Counted from the stretch's first letter, positions 1-9,011 are shown. The stretch is 64,000 nucleotides of DNA from Rhodoplanes sp046000175 (GCF_046000175.1 NZ_JBEOMB010000038.1:1-64000); one strand, 5' to 3'. Numbers and translations: made by a program. Notes: generated by a model from the sequence alone, not told the origin.

Positions 1-61
1 GTGAGGGGGTGCCGAGCCAGCGTTATTCGAGCACTCTGGCCCGTCGGCGGGACGCTGCCCT

Positions 62-250
62 TCACGCCTGCGCGGTGTGGCGCTCGGCGAATTCGGCGAC
101 GCTGTAGTGGCGGCCGTCCTGGTCGGTGATCTCGACCTCGGTGACGCCTTCGCCCATCAGCTCGTCCGCCTTCTTGATGGCGGCGGCCGGGGTCTCGCGC
201 TTGAGGGTGAGGGCGCCGGCGGTGTCGTGTCCGGTGATGATGTAGGGCAT
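62..250 (-). CDS. Small conserved-looking hypothetical protein (62 aa)
   Basis: The protein begins MPYIITGHDTAG and is rich in charged residues, with an Ala/Lys helix (about 22-32) followed by a strand-like VTEVEITDQDG stretch. This gives the look of a small alpha-beta fold. It has no signal peptide and no membrane segment. A longer open frame extends upstream, but its residues are Arg/Pro-rich and typical of non-coding high-GC DNA, so the ATG at 250 is preferred. It is transcribed away from the PHA-synthase-like gene at 550. I do not recognise a family and assign no function. Confidence 0.6.
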   Translation of the reverse strand: MPYIITGHDTAGALTLKRETPAAAIKKADELMGEGVTEVEITDQDGRHYSVAEFAERHTAQA

Positions 251-549
251 GCGGTCTCCGCTCCTGAACACGGATCGAGCATAACCGGTTCGGCGGGCCA
301 AGGCATCCGGGCGAACGCGGGCCCCATCCGGGGGCGAATGGTCCGGTGGGCGACCCCTCCGCGCCGGTCTCGACCGTCCAGGGCGCCAGCGTCCTTGTCG
401 CGCGCGCCGGGAAGGCGTACCCTTTTTGCGCGTGCCCCGGACTTGGTGGCCGCGGTTCGGACCCCCACGTCCCTGTCTGTCACGGTGTCGCGGTCGCGGC
501 AGGTTCGCTGCGCGATCCCGGCGGGGCCGTCGGTAACAGGGGGACGTCC
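251..549. other. Gene-free divergent intergenic region
   Basis: About 300 bp separate the small minus-strand gene from the plus-strand gene at 550. It should hold both promoters. I see no clear repeat, terminator or operator. A CAGGGGGAC purine-rich stretch at its right end is the ribosome binding site of the next gene. Confidence 0.4.
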
Positions 550-1704
550 ATGCCGGGTCCGTCATTCCCCTCCGCGCTGCTGTGGCCGATGCTGGCGGCC
601 GTGTCGGCCAGCGAGGCGACCGTCGCCTTCCTGCACGAGATCGCCCGCCGGGCGGCGACCGACGAGGGTCTGCGCCCACCGCTCGCCCGCCCGTCCTGGA
701 CCACCCCGCATCGCACGGCGCTGACGCTGCCGTCGCTGACATTGCTCGACTTTTCCGTGGCGCCGCCGGCCGCCGCCGGACCCGCGCCGCCGCCGACCGT
801 CGTCTGCGGGCCCTATGCGCTGCACGGCGCGACGGTCGCCGACTTCGCCCCCGGCCACAGCCTGATCGAGACGCTGCTCGCCTGCGGCCGGCGCGACCTG
901 CACCTCGTCGCCTGGCGCTCCGCGACGCCGAGCATGCGGCTGTTCACCATCGACACGCTGCTCGCCGACCTCGCCGTCGCGATCGACGGCTTCGACCGGC
1001 CGGTCGACCTGATCGGGGTCTGCCAGGGTGGCTGGATGGCGCTCCTGTTCGCGGCGCGGTTCCCGAACAAGGTGCGGCGGCTGGTGGTCGCCGGCGCGCC
1101 GCTCGATCTCGCCGCCGGCGACTCCGGGCTGGCGCGTGTCGCCGCGGCGACGCCCCTGTCGCAGTTCGCCGAGCTTTTACGGTTCGGCGACGGCCGGCTG
1201 CTCGGCCAGCTCATGCTCGGCCTGTGGGGCACGGCGCCGACCACGCCGGAGGCGATCTGCCACGAGCTGCAGCTTCCGGCGCCGAATCCGGGCCTCGCGC
1301 CCGAGCCCGACGAGGAGCCGCTGCTGCGGCGGTTCTGCGAGTGGTACGACTGGACCGTCGACCTGCCGGGGCCGTTCTATCTTCAGACCGTCGAGTGGCT
1401 CTACAAGGAGAACCGGCTGGTGCGCGGCGCCTTCACGGCGCTCGGCCGGCGCATCGACCTCGCGTCGGTGCGCCTGCCCGTGCTGCTGCTCGCCGGGCGC
1501 GACGACAGCGTGGTCGGCACCGCCCCGGTGCTCGCCGCGGCAAAGGCGCTCGGCACCGCACCGGCCGATCTCGCCACGTTGGAGGCGCCCGCGACCCATC
1601 TCGGCCTGTTCATGGGCCGGCGGACGCTCGCCGAGACGTGGCCGGCGGTCGTTGCCTGGCTCGATCGGCCCACGGCCGCCGCGGAGCGCGAGCGCGCCGC
1701 CTGA
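550..1704 (+). CDS. PHA synthase/depolymerase-like alpha/beta-fold protein (384 aa)
   Basis: This is an alpha/beta-hydrolase-fold protein. The nucleophile elbow is G-V-C-Q-G-G with Cys158 in the nucleophile position, as in polyhydroxyalkanoate synthases (G-x-C-x-G-G) and unlike ordinary serine hydrolases. The probable acid is Asp318/Asp319 in LLAGRDDS and the probable base is His350 in PATHLG, so the Cys-Asp-His triad can be traced in order. The protein is shorter than class I PhaC (about 560-600 aa) and resembles the C-terminal catalytic half, as in PHB depolymerase-like or PhaC-like proteins of rhizobia. The ATG at 550 has a strong upstream GGGGGA; upstream in-frame residues look non-coding. 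No phasin or phaB/phaA gene is adjacent. Substrate and direction (synthesis or hydrolysis) are not decided by the sequence. Confidence 0.7.
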   Translation: MPGPSFPSALLWPMLAAVSASEATVAFLHEIARRAATDEGLRPPLARPSWTTPHRTALTLPSLTLLDFSVAPPAAAGPAPPPTVVCGPYALHGATVADFAPGHSLIETLLACGRRDLHLVAWRSATPSMRLFTIDTLLADLAVAIDGFDRPVDLIGVCQGGWMALLFAARFPNKVRRLVVAGAPLDLAAGDSGLARVAAATPLSQFAELLRFGDGRLLGQLMLGLWGTAPTTPEAICHELQLPAPNPGLAPEPDEEPLLRRFCEWYDWTVDLPGPFYLQTVEWLYKENRLVRGAFTALGRRIDLASVRLPVLLLAGRDDSVVGTAPVLAAAKALGTAPADLATLEAPATHLGLFMGRRTLAETWPAVVAWLDRPTAAAERERAA

Positions 1705-1730
1705 GCCCATTTCCGCTCGATCAGTTTGCG

Positions 1731-1806
1731 GTCATTCCGGGTTCGGCGCGGAGCCTGTGCTCGGGCGGCGCGAAGCGCCGACCCGAGTGCGCTGCCCCGG
1801 AATGAC
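1731..1806. repeat. Palindromic intergenic repeat, GTCATTCCGGG family
   Basis: The element opens with GTCATTCCGGG and closes with CCCCGGAATGAC, which are reverse complements, around a GC-rich centre with a further inverted repeat (TCGGGCGGCG/CGCCGACCCGA). The same family recurs at 5806, 6415, 32523 and 43223 in this window. This copy lies between the PHA-like gene and the ABC1 kinase gene. Transcribed, it would form a long hairpin. Confidence 0.8.
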
Positions 1807-1936
1807 CACCGCGTTGTTCAAACGATCCGGTTTGCCCACGATCAACCACGTGACCCCGCGTTCACACTGTCGCGGGCTTCCGGTGGCGCTTGCCTGTCGG
1901 CCTCCCTATATCGGACACTCCGGCCGAATGGGTGTC

Positions 1937-3325
1937 ATGAGCGATCTCGACAAGACCAACGATCTCGAAAAGAACCGTTTCTCCGCCCGGGCCCGGCGTT
2001 ACGCCCGGGTCGGCGCCAATGTCGGCGGCGTCGCGGCGCGGCTCGCGGCGACGCGCCTTCTGAGCGGCAGCCACGATCGCGAGACCGGCGCGGCCGATCT
2101 CGCCGCCGCGCTCGGCAGCCTCAAGGGGCCGATCATGAAGGTGGCGCAGCTGATGGCCACGGTGCCGGACCTGCTGCCGCCCGAATACGCCGAGGAGCTC
2201 GCCAAGCTGCAGAGCGAGGCGCCGCCGATGGGCTGGGCCTTCGTCAAGCGCCGCATGCAGGCCGAGCTCGGGCCGGACTGGCAGGAGCGGTTCGCCGACT
2301 TCGAGCACAAGCCGGCGGCGGCCGCCTCGCTCGGCCAGGTCCACCGGGCGACCGCGCACGACGGCGCGCGCCTCGCCTGCAAGCTCCAGTATCCCGACAT
2401 GCAGTCGGCCGTGGAGGCGGATCTCCAGCAGCTCGGCTGGCTGTTCGCCCTGCACCGGCGCATGGACGCAGCGATCGACACCAGCGAGATCGCCAAGGAG
2501 ATCGCGGCGCGGGTGCGCGAGGAGCTCGACTACGAGCGCGAGGCGAAGCACGTCCGGCTCTACCAGACCGTCCTGGCCGACGTGCCGACCGTGAAGGTGC
2601 CGGGCGTCTGGCCGGCGCTGTCGACCAAGCGGCTCCTCACCCTCGACTGGCTCGAGGGCCAGCGCCTGCTCGCCTACAAGACCGCCGACATCGAGAGCCG
2701 CAACCGCCTCGCCGAGGCGCTCTATCGCGCCTGGTGGCTGCCGTTCAGCCGTTTCGGCGTCATCCACGGCGACCCGCATCTCGGCAACTACACGGCGTTC
2801 CTGGCCGACGGCGTGCCGGCCGGCATCAACCTGCTCGACTACGGCTGCATCCGCATCTTCCCGCCGCGCTTCGTCGCGGGCGTCGTCGACCTCTATCACG
2901 GCCTGCTGGCGAACGACCGCGAGCTGATCGTCAAAGCCTACGAGGCGTGGGGCTTCCGCGGGCTCACCAAGGAGCTGATCGACATCCTCAACATCTGGGC
3001 GCGGTTCATCTTCGGGCCCGTGATGGAGGATCGCGTGCGCACCATCGCGGACGGCGTGAAGCCCTCCGAGTACGGCCGCCGCGAGGCCTTCACGGTGCAT
3101 CGCGCCCTCAAGGAGAAGGGGCCGGTGACGATCCCGCAGGAGTTCGTGTTCATGGACCGCGCCGCCATCGGGCTCGGCGGTGTCTTCCTGCATCTCGATT
3201 CCCGGCTGAACTATCACCGGCTGTTCAACGAGGCGATCGAGCATTTCTCGGTCGCCCAGGTGGCGGAGCGTCAGCGCCGGGCGCTGACCGAGGCGGGACT
3301 GCCGACCCCCGCTAGTACGGGTTAG
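1937..3325 (+). CDS. ABC1/UbiB-family atypical protein kinase-like ATPase (462 aa)
   Basis: This belongs to the ABC1/ADCK/UbiB family, whose members support ubiquinone synthesis or lipid homeostasis through an atypical kinase fold. The family KxGQ motif appears here as KVAQ (about 68-71). The Ala-rich loop plus SLGQVHRA is at about 127-138, and the nucleotide-binding lysine is in ACKLQYP (about 149). The catalytic and metal-binding segments HGDPHLGNY and LLDYGCIR follow. The KVAQ change (Gly to Ala) in the inhibitory motif is notable. There are no C-terminal membrane helices of the UbiB type, so a soluble or peripheral ADCK-like member is likely. An in-frame ATG at 1928 would add three residues. 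The gene stands alone, without ubi genes. Confidence 0.85.
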   Translation: MSDLDKTNDLEKNRFSARARRYARVGANVGGVAARLAATRLLSGSHDRETGAADLAAALGSLKGPIMKVAQLMATVPDLLPPEYAEELAKLQSEAPPMGWAFVKRRMQAELGPDWQERFADFEHKPAAAASLGQVHRATAHDGARLACKLQYPDMQSAVEADLQQLGWLFALHRRMDAAIDTSEIAKEIAARVREELDYEREAKHVRLYQTVLADVPTVKVPGVWPALSTKRLLTLDWLEGQRLLAYKTADIESRNRLAEALYRAWWLPFSRFGVIHGDPHLGNYTAFLADGVPAGINLLDYGCIRIFPPRFVAGVVDLYHGLLANDRELIVKAYEAWGFRGLTKELIDILNIWARFIFGPVMEDRVRTIADGVKPSEYGRREAFTVHRALKEKGPVTIPQEFVFMDRAAIGLGGVFLHLDSRLNYHRLFNEAIEHFSVAQVAERQRRALTEAGLPTPASTG

Positions 3326-3406
3326 GGTATTAACCTAACCCGCCGTCTTGCATCGTGGCGCCACTCCTTTAAAGGAACGGCCTGTCTCGAACCGTGAGCC
3401 GGTGTG

Positions 3407-4114
3407 ATGTCGCCATCCAAGAGGTCCGCCCCCGCGCGGGACCGCGTGGTCGCTCCTGCGGAGCCGGCCCCGTCGAGCAAGGCGACCGACCGCATCATCG
3501 ACGTCGCCACCACGCTGTTCCTCGGCATCGGCTACGAGCGTACCGGCATCGACACCGTGGTCGCCAAGGCGCGGGTCTCGAAGCGCGCCTTCTACGCCCA
3601 GTTCGGCAGCAAGGCCGATCTGTTCGCCGCCGTGGTGATCCGCCTGGCGGAGCGGAACTTTCCCAGCCTGGATGCGGTCCCGGCGAACGGCGCGCCGATC
3701 GAGCAGCTGCTCGAGCGGGTGGCGATCGAGCTTCTGCGGATCAGCACAACACCCGAAGCGGTCGCGCTCGACCGCATGGTCACGGCCCAGGTCGGGCGGT
3801 TCCCGGAACTCGCCCGGATCCTCTACGACTTCGCCGGCGCCCGCTCGATCGGGGCGGTCTGCAAGATCCTCGAGCAGGCGGTCGCCCGCGGTGAGCTCGC
3901 CCTCGACGACTGCGTGTTCGCGGCCCAGCACTTTCTGCAGGCGACGGTTCTCGGACCGCGCCGCTTCGTCGTGCTCGGCCTCGAGGACGGCCGCATGACA
4001 CCCAAGAAGCTCGAGCGGCTGCGGCGCGGAATTCGCCTGTTCGTCGACGGCGCCCGCGGCCCGGGATCGCCGAAGCCCGGCCGGCCGGGGCCGCGGCGGC
4101 CGCCGCGGATGTGA
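3407..4114 (+). CDS. TetR/AcrR-family transcriptional regulator (235 aa)
   Basis: The N-terminal helix-turn-helix lies at roughly residues 28-75 and includes GYERTGIDTVVAKARVSKRA followed by FYAQFGSKADLF, the standard TetR DNA-binding domain. The C-terminal ligand domain (about 85-215) resembles the AcrR C-terminal type. The tail is Gly/Pro/Arg-rich. A GTG at 3404 directly precedes the ATG at 3407, and either could be used. TetR proteins usually repress a neighbouring gene. Here the following gene is in the same direction (DUF2478), and the preceding gene is the ABC1 kinase, so the target is not evident. Confidence 0.85.
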   Translation: MSPSKRSAPARDRVVAPAEPAPSSKATDRIIDVATTLFLGIGYERTGIDTVVAKARVSKRAFYAQFGSKADLFAAVVIRLAERNFPSLDAVPANGAPIEQLLERVAIELLRISTTPEAVALDRMVTAQVGRFPELARILYDFAGARSIGAVCKILEQAVARGELALDDCVFAAQHFLQATVLGPRRFVVLGLEDGRMTPKKLERLRRGIRLFVDGARGPGSPKPGRPGPRRPPRM

Positions 4115-4201
4115 GGCCGGGGGCCGGCCGACACCGGGGCGATGCCTTGAAGCTGTTCCTCGTGCGATATAGGATGGGTCGATGTCAGGGCCGGTGACAG
4201 G

Positions 4202-4819
4202 ATGGCGGGCATGACGAGCGACCTCCCGGAGTCCGGCGGGACGGCCCGGAACGGCGCGGCGAACGAGCCGCCGGCCCCGGTCGCGGCGCTGTCGGGCGCC
4301 AGCGGGGCGGAGATCCAGGCCGTGATGGCCGCCTTCGCGCGGCGGCGCATCGCCGAGGGTGTCCGGGTGATCGGCGTCGTCGAGGAGGCCGACTGCGGCG
4401 ACGGCCCCTGCGGGGGACTGTTCCTGCGCGATCTCGGCGACGGCCGCCGCATCTCGATCAGCCAGAATCTCGGCCGCGAGTCGACCGCCTGCAATCTCGA
4501 TCCGGGCGGCCTCGCCGAAGCCTGCGGCCTCGTGCAGGCGGCGATCGCGGCCGGCGCCGACCTCGTGATCCTGTCCAAGTTCGGCAAGGTGGAGGTCGAC
4601 CGGCACGGCCTCGTGGAGGCGTTCCAGGACGCCATCGCGGCGGACCTGCCGGTCGTCACCGCGGTGGCCCCGGCGCTCGCCGCCGCCTGGTCGGCCTTCG
4701 CCGGGCCGCTGTCCGTCACGGTCGCGGCCGACGCGGACGCGCTCGACGCCTGGTGGGCGGGCCAGCCGCGCGCCCGGGCCGTCGCCGGGCGCGCACCGGA
4801 GCGGGCCGTCGCGGAGTGA
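4202..4819 (+). CDS. DUF2478 family protein (205 aa)
   Basis: The sequence matches the DUF2478 family, often found near molybdate transport or molybdenum-enzyme genes in alphaproteobacteria and thought to be nucleotide-binding. Visible family features are an N-terminal beta-alpha unit (VRVIGVVEEADC), the segment LDPGGLAEACGLVQAAI, and the central ILSKFGKVEVDRHGL motif, which is strongly conserved. There is no signal peptide or membrane segment. The ATG at 4202 is used; a second in-frame ATG at 4211 is equally plausible. No molybdenum genes are in view. The gene converges on the TerC gene with a 5-bp gap. Confidence 0.7.
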   Translation: MAGMTSDLPESGGTARNGAANEPPAPVAALSGASGAEIQAVMAAFARRRIAEGVRVIGVVEEADCGDGPCGGLFLRDLGDGRRISISQNLGRESTACNLDPGGLAEACGLVQAAIAAGADLVILSKFGKVEVDRHGLVEAFQDAIAADLPVVTAVAPALAAAWSAFAGPLSVTVAADADALDAWWAGQPRARAVAGRAPERAVAE

Positions 4820-4824
4820 CGGCG

Positions 4825-5520
4825 TCAGCCCGCCGCCGGCGACATGCCGAGATACGTGCCGACGATCGGCCAGACCTCGTGGCCGCCGCGCCAGATCATC
4901 TCCAGCGACACGTAGAGGATCACGGCGAGGCCCACATAGGCCACCCAGCGATGCCGCTGCAGCAGCGCGGCGATGTAGTTCGCCGCGATGCCCATCAGGG
5001 CGATCGACAGGCCGAGGCCGAAGACCAGCACCCAGGGATGCTCGCGCGCCGCGCCGGCGACCGCCAGCACGTTGTCGAGCGACATCGAGATGTCGGCGAC
5101 GACGATCTGCCAGGCCGCCTGGGCGAAGGTCTTTTGCCGCGTCACCGCGGTCAGCGTGCCGTCGGAATTGATGCGGACGTCGTCCACGCGCCCGGAGGCG
5201 TCGCTCGCCACGACGTGCTGGGCGCGAAGCTCGCGCCACATCTTCCAGGACACCCACAGGAGGAGGAGGCCGCCGGCCAGCAAGAGCCCGACGATCTGCA
5301 GGAGCTGGGTCGTGACCGCCGCGAAGCCGATGCGCAGCAGCGTCGCCGCGCCGATGCCGAGCAGGATGGCGCGCGCCCGCTGCTCACGCGGAAGGCCGGC
5401 GGCGGCGAGGCCGATGACGATGGCGTTGTCGCCGGCCAGCACCAGGTCGATCATCACGACCTGGGCCAGCGCGGTGAGCGCGCTGCTCGTCAGGAACTCG
5501 GTGCTGAGGGTCTCCCACAT
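4825..5520 (-). CDS. TerC/YjbE-family integral membrane protein (231 aa)
   Basis: This is a TerC-family membrane protein, related to proteins implicated in tellurite resistance and in manganese or calcium export. Two equivalent helices carry the family signature acidic motifs: DLVLAGDNAIVIGLA near the N terminus and DISMSLDNVLAVAGA in the second half, forming the two-fold repeat typical of the fold. About seven hydrophobic segments are visible, with a soluble loop of about 45 residues (HVVASDASGRV to KTFAQ) between the repeats. The length fits YjbE-type TerC. A metal-export role is family knowledge; the ion is not defined here. Confidence 0.8.
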   Translation of the reverse strand: MWETLSTEFLTSSALTALAQVVMIDLVLAGDNAIVIGLAAAGLPREQRARAILLGIGAATLLRIGFAAVTTQLLQIVGLLLAGGLLLLWVSWKMWRELRAQHVVASDASGRVDDVRINSDGTLTAVTRQKTFAQAAWQIVVADISMSLDNVLAVAGAAREHPWVLVFGLGLSIALMGIAANYIAALLQRHRWVAYVGLAVILYVSLEMIWRGGHEVWPIVGTYLGMSPAAG

Positions 5521-5805
5521 CCAAACTCTCTCCTGCTGCTGATGCGCCCGCGCGGGGCGCCCGGTTTCGGGCGGGAGAGGACCTGAAGCAACGCCGTCGG
5601 AGCACAGCTACGCCGCGGCGAGAACGGCTCACCGCGACGCGGATCTGCGCCGAAGAACAGGACGAACAGCACCGGGCCACTCCCAAGGGACTTCCAGTCC
5701 GACATCGCAGCAGGACGCTGCCAGAGGGGCCCGGACCGGCCGGGACGCGATCCGCAACCGGATCGACGCCCGTAGACTCTTACCAACTTACACGATCAGC
5801 ACGCC
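5521..5805. other. Leader/intergenic region upstream of terC-like gene
   Basis: Roughly 285 bp upstream of the TerC gene on the minus strand contain no convincing gene. TerC genes are sometimes controlled by a yybP-ykoY manganese riboswitch, but I could not match its conserved core here, so no riboswitch is called. CAGCAGGAGAGAG just upstream of the start is a good ribosome binding site. Confidence 0.35.
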
Positions 5806-5908
5806 GTCATTCCGGGCGCGGCCGAGCCGCAAACCCGGACTCGAGCGGAAATCTCACAACGTCTCGGCTGGAGCCAGGGTTCGGCGCTGCGCGCCGGCCC
5901 GGAACGAC
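5806..5908. repeat. Palindromic intergenic repeat, GTCATTCCGGG family
   Basis: A diverged copy of the family seen at 1731. It opens with GTCATTCCGGGCGCGGCC and closes with GGTTCGGCGCTGCGCGCC followed by GGCCCGGAACGAC. It lies between the terC-like leader and the small membrane protein gene. Confidence 0.75.
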
Positions 5909-5945
5909 CGAGAGATCATCCGACGATCCATCACCAAAGCCCACG

Positions 5946-6290
5946 TCAGTGCGCCATCGCGACCAGCGTGTGGCCGAAGGCCGACACGACATGCTCGGCC
6001 TCGCTCAGCATGGCGGCCGAGAAGCCCACCAGGGCGAGCACGCCGGCCACATCCCAGCTCGTAACGCCGCCGCTGCGCGGCTCGTTCCGCAGCGTCGCGA
6101 CGAGCGCGAACAGCCCGGCGGCGGCGAGCGCGGCGAGGCTGAGCGCCGGCAGCGCCAGCGTGCTCGGCACCAGACGGGCGGCCAGCACGACGAGCAGCAC
6201 CGCGGCGAGCGAGTAGACCCCGAACATGTGCGGACCGGAGCCTTCGCGGCGGAGCGGAGCGTGATCGTAGGATGGATGGAGAAGCGACAT
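5946..6290 (-). CDS. Small hypothetical membrane protein (114 aa)
   Basis: The protein starts MSLLHPSYDH. It has a hydrophilic N terminus of about 20 residues, then two hydrophobic helices (about 23-42 and 47-66), a short charged loop (LRNEPRSGGV) and a third helix (about 79-93), ending with HVVSAFGHTLVAMAH. The ATG at 6290 has a clear GGAGGG ribosome binding site. The open frame upstream of it overlaps the palindromic repeat at 6415, so the longer reading is rejected. I do not recognise a family. It may form a small inner-membrane protein. Confidence 0.6.
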   Translation of the reverse strand: MSLLHPSYDHAPLRREGSGPHMFGVYSLAAVLLVVLAARLVPSTLALPALSLAALAAAGLFALVATLRNEPRSGGVTSWDVAGVLALVGFSAAMLSEAEHVVSAFGHTLVAMAH

Positions 6291-6414
6291 CGGGCCCTCC
6301 TCGTGACGCGAGAGGGGCGCCCCAAGGACGGCAGGCGCCACCGTGCATATAGAGTTAGGCAGCCCTTCGACCGGCGAAAATCCGCATCGCCGGGGGCGTA
6401 GATCTACGGGCCCC

Positions 6415-6517
6415 GTCATTCCGGGCCGGTGCGCAGCACCGGACCCGGAATCCAGCCGCGAGCTCGGAACCTGCCGCTGGATTCCGGGTTCGCCGCTACG
6501 CGGCGCCCCGGAATGAC
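6415..6517. repeat. Palindromic intergenic repeat, GTCATTCCGGG family
   Basis: A well-preserved copy of the family. The left half includes GCGCAGCACCGGACCCGGAA and the right half CTGGATTCCGGGTTCGCCGC, and it ends CCCCGGAATGAC. It sits between the small membrane protein gene and the response regulator gene. Confidence 0.8.
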
Positions 6518-6548
6518 GCCGCACTCGATCGTTCGCAAGCAACGCCGC

Positions 6549-7166
6549 TCACGGCGCCAGCCGGCCGAGACGGATCGCCTGGCGGACCAGCACGGCGACG
6601 CTCTCGGCCTCCATCTTGTCCATGATCTCGGCCCGGTAGCTCTCGACCGTGCGGGTGCTGATGGCGAGCTTCGCCGCGATGGCGTGACTGGTGTAGCCCT
6701 CCACCACGAGATCGAAGATCTCGACCTGGCGCGGGGTCAGCCGGCCGAACCGGACGGCGAGCGATTCCTTGGCCCGTTGCGCCGCGAACTCCTCGAAGGT
6801 GCGGGCGAGCGCCCGGTTGATGGCGGCGACCAGCGCGGTGTCGTCGATCGGCTTCTCGATGAAGTCGTCGGCCCCGGCCTTGATGGCGGCGACCGCCATG
6901 GCGACGTCGGCGTGGCCCGAGATCAGGACGACCGGCAGACGGATCGCCCGCCGCGCGAGCTCGCGCACCAGCGCGATGCCGTCGGTGCCGGGCATCTTCA
7001 CGTCGGCGACGATGACGCCGATGCGGCCGGGCTCGAGCGTCGCCAGGAACTCGTCGGCGGACGCGAAGGTCTCGACCGCGAAGCCGAACACGCCGAGCAG
7101 CTCGCCGAGCGAGTGGCGGACGGACTCCTGGTCGTCGATCACGAAGATGGTGGCGGTGCGGGTCAT
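6549..7166 (-). CDS. FixJ/NarL-type two-component response regulator (205 aa)
   Basis: An N-terminal receiver domain (about 1-120) carries the acidic pocket VIDDQES, the phospho-acceptor Asp55 in VADVKMPG, the ISGHAD segment and the conserved Lys in DDFIEKPID. A C-terminal LuxR/GerE helix-turn-helix (about 140-200) contains LTPRQVEIFDLVVEGYTSHA and STRTVESYRAEIMDKM. This is the FixJ architecture. The start lies 7 nt after the stop of the MASE1 histidine kinase gene, so the two form an operon and presumably a cognate pair that phosphorylates and activates transcription. The target genes are unknown. A FixLJ oxygen role is not implied, because the kinase lacks a haem PAS domain. Confidence 0.9.
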   Translation of the reverse strand: MTRTATIFVIDDQESVRHSLGELLGVFGFAVETFASADEFLATLEPGRIGVIVADVKMPGTDGIALVRELARRAIRLPVVLISGHADVAMAVAAIKAGADDFIEKPIDDTALVAAINRALARTFEEFAAQRAKESLAVRFGRLTPRQVEIFDLVVEGYTSHAIAAKLAISTRTVESYRAEIMDKMEAESVAVLVRQAIRLGRLAP

Positions 7167-7173
7167 GTGCGAA

Positions 7174-8895
7174 TCATGGGCGGGACGCGGATCCTTCGAT
7201 CGGCAGAGTGACGCGGAACGTGGTCGCGCCGGGGGCGCCCGAGACGAGCGCGATGCGGCCGCCGTGCTGCTCGACGATCGCCGCGCACATGGCGAGCCCG
7301 AGACCGAGCCCCTCCGGCTTCGAGGTGACGAGCGGCTCGAACAACGTCTCGACGAGATCGTCGGAGACGCCGGGGCCGTTGTCGGACACCGTGATCTCGA
7401 TGCCGGGCAGCGCAGCGTCGGGCGGTGCGTCGCCGGACGTCGCGGCCGGGCGCGCCGCGGCGATCGACACCCGGCCGTTCGGCACGCGGGCCGCTGCGAT
7501 CGCCTCGACGGCGTTGCGCACCAGGTTGAGAAGCACCTGCTGGAGCTGGACGCGATCGCCCGTCACGTCCGGCAGGCCGGCCGGAACGTCGGTGACGAAG
7601 GCCACGCCATGGGCGTGCGGGTCGGCGGCCGCGATGGCCAGGACGTCGTCGACGAGGGTGGCGATCGCGATCGGATCGCGCACCGGCGCGCCGCGGCGCA
7701 GGAGGTCGCGGGTGCGACGGATGACGGCGCCGGCATGGTCGATCTGGGCGATCACGGTGGCGAGATTCGTCTCGGCGCGGGCGAGGTCGCCGCCCGGCGT
7801 CTGCAGGATGTGCTGGGCGGCGCGGGCCAGCGCGCGCGCCGCCGTCATCGGCTGGGTGATCTCGTGGGCGAGCGCCGAGGCCATGCTGGAGACCAGGTGG
7901 AAGCGCCCGGCCTGCGCGGCCTCGGCCTCGCGCGCCTTGGCGCGGCGTTCGGCGGCGCGGGCGAGGCGCTCGGCCGCGCGCCGCTCGCTCACCACCACGC
8001 CGACCACGAGGCCGGTGGCGGTGAGCACCAGCATCAGGGCCTGATACTCGGTGAAGGCGCGGATGTCGTGGCCGTGCAGATGCAGGAGCGCGACCAGCCC
8101 GAGCTGCACGCCGGCGAGCGCCAGGCAGGCGCCGTCGAGCCCGTGCCGCACCGCCGCCGTCACGACGGGCAGCGCGAGCAGATGGAAATACTTGAAGCCT
8201 TCCGGGCCCGGGCTCGCCGTGACCAGCCATAGGCAGGCGCCGATCACGGCGGCGGTCGAGGCCGCTTCGAGCGCGAGCGCCGGGGCGAACGCCAGCTCGC
8301 CCGCCCGCCAGGCGGCGGCGAGGCGGAGCACCAGCGGCGTGATCACGGCGATGCCGATGATGTCGCCGACCAGCAGCGGCACCGTGGCGGCGAGCACGTC
8401 GCGCAGCCCGAGATCGCCGAAGGCGATCAGCAGCACGGTGAGCAGCACGGCGACGATGCAGGCGCCGGCGAGCCCGGCGGCGAGCAGCAGGAGCACGTCG
8501 CGCAGATGGCCGAGCCGCGGGTCGATGCGGAAGGCGCGCAGCGCCAGCAGGCCGGCGGCCGCGTAGCAGCCAGTCTCGATCGCCGCGACGGCGAGCACCA
8601 GCGGCCAGGACAGCACCGTGTCGACGACCAGGATCTCGGCCAGCACGATGCCGGCGAACAGCACCGCGGCGGCCAGCGGGCCGTCCAGGGCGACGAGCGC
8701 GAACACCACGCCGAGACCGGGATTCCAGGGTGTGGCCGGCAGGCCTTTCACCTCGTGGATGAAGCCGAGCCACTCCAGCGCGACATAGACGCCGAGAGCC
8801 GCGAGACCCGCCGGCACGAGCCGCGCCGCCGCGGCGGCGCGCGACGACGACTCGTTCGGCGCGGATGCGGTCTCGGGCTCGCCGGGTGTCCTCAT
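7174..8895 (-). CDS. MASE1-domain membrane sensor histidine kinase (573 aa)
   Basis: The N-terminal 300 residues contain about eight hydrophobic helices with a MASE1-like pattern (TPWNPGLGVVFALVALDG; VPLLVGDIIGIAVITPLVL), an integral membrane sensor module. A coiled-coil linker (ERRAAERLARAAERRAKARE) leads into the HisKA domain with His344 in ALAHEITQPMTAARAL. An HATPase domain follows, with NLVRNAVEAI, SDNGPGV and GLGLGLAMCAAIVEQHGG. The HEITQP box is of the FixL/DctB type. The ATG at 8895 was chosen because upstream residues look non-coding. It forms an operon with the FixJ-type regulator. The Bug-type receptor gene lies just upstream, but the 116-bp gap does not prove co-transcription. Confidence 0.88.
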   Translation of the reverse strand: MRTPGEPETASAPNESSSRAAAAARLVPAGLAALGVYVALEWLGFIHEVKGLPATPWNPGLGVVFALVALDGPLAAAVLFAGIVLAEILVVDTVLSWPLVLAVAAIETGCYAAAGLLALRAFRIDPRLGHLRDVLLLLAAGLAGACIVAVLLTVLLIAFGDLGLRDVLAATVPLLVGDIIGIAVITPLVLRLAAAWRAGELAFAPALALEAASTAAVIGACLWLVTASPGPEGFKYFHLLALPVVTAAVRHGLDGACLALAGVQLGLVALLHLHGHDIRAFTEYQALMLVLTATGLVVGVVVSERRAAERLARAAERRAKAREAEAAQAGRFHLVSSMASALAHEITQPMTAARALARAAQHILQTPGGDLARAETNLATVIAQIDHAGAVIRRTRDLLRRGAPVRDPIAIATLVDDVLAIAAADPHAHGVAFVTDVPAGLPDVTGDRVQLQQVLLNLVRNAVEAIAAARVPNGRVSIAAARPAATSGDAPPDAALPGIEITVSDNGPGVSDDLVETLFEPLVTSKPEGLGLGLAMCAAIVEQHGGRIALVSGAPGATTFRVTLPIEGSASRP

Positions 8896-9011
8896 GGGGG
8901 CGTATTCAAAGCACGCCCGCCGGGCCTCGGAAACCCTCGTTTCGGTTGCGCTTTCGAAGGCCCCGGCGCGGCCGCGCGGAGCGACGCGACCGCGGGTCCG
9001 CGCGAGGACGC

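Noticed and set aside
5521..5805. yybP-ykoY manganese riboswitch upstream of the TerC gene
   Set aside because: TerC genes often carry it, and a GGGAGTGGC-like stretch exists, but the conserved core of the second arm could not be found. A covariance search (Infernal with the Rfam model) would decide.
6549..8895. FixLJ oxygen-sensing pair
   Set aside because: The regulator is FixJ-like in layout, but the kinase has a MASE1 membrane module and no haem-binding PAS domain, so an oxygen-sensing FixL is not supported.
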